NCBI GenBank assembly: GCA_937876225.1 | Contig: CALFIC010000163.1 | Span: 1-5,951 of the forward strand | Length of the DNA stretch: 5,951 nucleotides | From: an uncultured Chloroflexota bacterium | Lineage (GTDB): Bacteria > Chloroflexota > Chloroflexia > Chloroflexales > Roseiflexaceae | Direction: 5' to 3' | In this document: positions 4,815 to 5,951 of the stretch, in pieces | Numbering within the stretch: the stretch's first letter is position 1 | Layout of the letters: each line of letters starts with the position of its first letter | Made by a program: the position numbers and the translations under genes | Notes under the pieces: generated by a model | Told to the model about the DNA's origin: nothing | Seen by the model: only the letters and a program-made list of their open reading frames with translations | Database searches by the model: none

Positions 4815-5645
4815 TTACGCTCCCACTACAATCCGCATTTGGATGCCCACGCTATCACGCACCCACACCACGCCGTCTTGGACGGTATGGGGGTGGTTGG
4901 CGGCTACCAGCCGAGCAATTACAGTATTTTGCGCATCGGCATCAGGTAGATTCACCGTCCACCATACCAGACCAGTGGCGTTGTCCGGGGCCGCAGGAAT
5001 GTTTTTGCCCCGCCACAGGTTATAACCGAGGTGGTGATGGTAGCCACCCGCCGACACAAATTCGGCTTGGCCGCCGTATTGTTGCACCAAATCAAAACCA
5101 ATTACATCCACATAAAATTTGCGCGCCGCCACCAAATCGGCCACGTGCAAATGGATGTGCCCTACGATGGGGAATTGGGCATCGTCGGGCTCAGCGAGTA
5201 ATGAGGCGAAATCGAGTGGATCAGTGGTCATCGAAATTTGACCGTTTTGGCTGGGCCAGGCACTTTTGGGGCGATCGACGTACAGTTCGATGCCGTTGCC
5301 TTCGGGATCACTCAAATAGAGCGCTTCGCTGACCCCATGATCCGACGCACCTTGAAGCTTCAGCCCAGTGCCCACATAGGTGCGGATGGCCGTCGCCAAG
5401 GCTGCCCGGGTGGGATAAAGGTAGGCAGCATGGTACAGACCGGCATTACGAGGCGCCGGTACGGCGCTGACATCGGGGATAAGGTGCAACAACACTTGGG
5501 TATCGCTCCCCAGCAGGCATGAACCATCATCGTCGGATTGGGTGTGCAACGTCATCCCGAGGGCTTGGGTATAAAACGCATACATCCGTTCGATATTGTG
5601 GACGCGCAATGCCAACGGACCGAGGGTTAATTGGGCTGGTAACAT
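4815..5645 (-). CDS. VOC-family protein, catechol 2,3-dioxygenase-like
   Basis: A 276-residue cytoplasmic protein with two vicinal-oxygen-chelate units: about 7-125 (LGPLALRVHNIERMYAFYTQALGM to GNGIELYVD) and about 160-274 (GHIHLHVADLVAARKFYVDVIGF onward). The order and the blocks GASDHGVSEALYLSDPEGNGIE, MTTDPLD and GGYHHHLGYN match the CatE-type group often annotated as extradiol ring-cleaving dioxygenases. Candidate metal ligands are H72 and E120 in the first unit, and H165 with H204 or H205 in the second. The usual acidic residue near the end of the second unit is Q269 (GIQMRI), so the active site should not be assumed. Substrate is unknown and no aromatic-degradation genes are visible nearby. 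The start is well supported by AGGAGGT five bases upstream. A TATAGT at 5678-5683 is a possible -10 without a clear -35. Confidence 0.85.
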   Translation of the reverse strand: MLPAQLTLGPLALRVHNIERMYAFYTQALGMTLHTQSDDDGSCLLGSDTQVLLHLIPDVSAVPAPRNAGLYHAAYLYPTRAALATAIRTYVGTGLKLQGASDHGVSEALYLSDPEGNGIELYVDRPKSAWPSQNGQISMTTDPLDFASLLAEPDDAQFPIVGHIHLHVADLVAARKFYVDVIGFDLVQQYGGQAEFVSAGGYHHHLGYNLWRGKNIPAAPDNATGLVWWTVNLPDADAQNTVIARLVAANHPHTVQDGVVWVRDSVGIQMRIVVGA

Positions 5646-5650
5646 AACGG

Positions 5651-5657
5651 ACCTCCT
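5651..5657 (-). promoter_or_regulatory. Ribosome binding site of the VOC gene
   Basis: AGGAGGT on the minus strand, five bases before the ATG at 5643-5645. It is a near-perfect match to the anti-Shine-Dalgarno and fixes this start. Confidence 0.85.
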
Positions 5658-5722
5658 CTTGATAATCGATTGTCTCTACTATACCAACACCGTATCAACA
5701 ATAGCGTGAACAGGATGTGTAC

Positions 5723-5757
5723 AAAAAAGCGGTACCCATGCAACAGCATGAGTACCG
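5723..5757 (-). terminator. Rho-independent terminator of the right-end gene
   Basis: On the minus strand CGGTACTCATGC pairs with GCATGGGTACCG (12 bp, one G-U) around TGTT, followed by C and TTTTTT. It begins 15 bases after the stop codon of the partial gene at 5773-5903 and separates that unit from the VOC gene. Confidence 0.92.
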
Positions 5758-5772
5758 TTCTGCGATTCGCGA

Positions 5773-5903
5773 TTATTGGCCTTTGACGGCAGTCCAGACA
5801 TCGCTAAAAATCTTGGTTTTTTCGTTGCGGACGGCCCATTCGAGGCGCTTTATGACTTCGGCGTCCGGCGCAAAGCCCTCGGCGTACAAGTCACGCACTT
5901 TCT
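5773..5903 (-). CDS. C-terminal end of a gene, possibly a polyamine ABC transporter binding protein
   Basis: Only the last 42 residues and the stop codon are present; the upstream part is cut off by the contig end and adapter. The segment APDAEVIKRLEWAVRNEKTK followed by IFSDVWTAVKGQ resembles the C-terminal helix region of PotD/PotF-type spermidine/putrescine-binding proteins, which tend to end in an EVL.RLEW...Y...WTE.K pattern. If right, it is an extracytoplasmic substrate-binding protein. A strong terminator follows directly, so the gene closes its operon. That this is a real gene end is fairly sure; the family call is tentative because so little is visible. Confidence 0.6.
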
Positions 5904-5951
5904 AGATCGGAAGAGCGTCGTGTAGGGAAAGAGTGTCTTCGCCTGTGTAGA
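5904..5951. other. Illumina TruSeq adapter (sequencing contamination)
   Basis: From AGATCGGAAGAGCGTCGTGT onward the sequence matches the TruSeq universal (i5-side) adapter in read-through orientation. Bases 5937-5944 (CTTCGCCT) sit at the i5 index position and are the reverse complement of AGGCGAAG, which I recall as index D505. The adapter's next fixed part, GTGTAGA, follows. These bases are not from the organism and nothing biological should be read from them. Confidence 0.97.

Noticed and set aside
5717..5905. Plus-strand reading frame of 62 aa at the right end
   Set aside because: It crosses a minus-strand terminator, lies antisense to a transporter-like gene end, and its stop codon forms at the adapter junction.

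Overview
This looks like one end of a draft bacterial contig. Gene content and style suggest an environmental bacterium: well-formed Shine-Dalgarno sites, a lipoprotein copper nitrite reductase with an extra N-terminal cupredoxin domain, an Rrf2 regulator, a CaiB/BaiF CoA-transferase, and a PIN toxin-antitoxin pair between repeat clusters. From memory, the short-loop NirK resembles copies in Chloroflexota, so I lean that way with low confidence. No rRNA or tRNA gene is visible to settle it.

Layout. Positions 1-366 and 1130-1425 hold two clusters of one repeat family, built from short imperfect palindromes (GTGCGATGGCAT..GCCTCGCAC type) joined by longer shared blocks. They flank a minus-strand toxin-antitoxin operon: antitoxin 854-1078, PIN toxin 405-851, and a strong hairpin at 366-401 just past the toxin stop. 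The toxin gene is clearly more AT-rich than everything to its right. The right cluster ends one base from the stop codon of a minus-strand CaiB/BaiF CoA-transferase (1427-2617). Upstream of that, on the same strand, is an Rrf2-family regulator (2690-3109) with the three cysteines expected of an iron-sulphur sensor.

A 273-bp AT-rich region (3110-3382) separates the regulator from the divergent nirK gene (3383-4753). It carries a good nirK promoter and dyad symmetry near the predicted transcription start. nirK ends in a strong terminator (4771-4804). It converges on a minus-strand two-domain VOC protein resembling catechol 2,3-dioxygenase (4815-5645). Further right is a minus-strand terminator (5723-5757) and the last 42 residues of a gene resembling a polyamine-binding protein (5773-5903).

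The last 48 bases (5904-5951) are not genomic. They match an Illumina TruSeq adapter including an i5 index, so the organism's sequence ends at about 5903.

How the genes may work together: the regulator and nirK form a plausible nitric-oxide- or redox-responsive denitrification unit, with Rrf2 controlling the shared region. The CoA-transferase is probably co-transcribed with the regulator, but its link to nitrite reduction is unclear. The VOC and transporter genes look like independent units.
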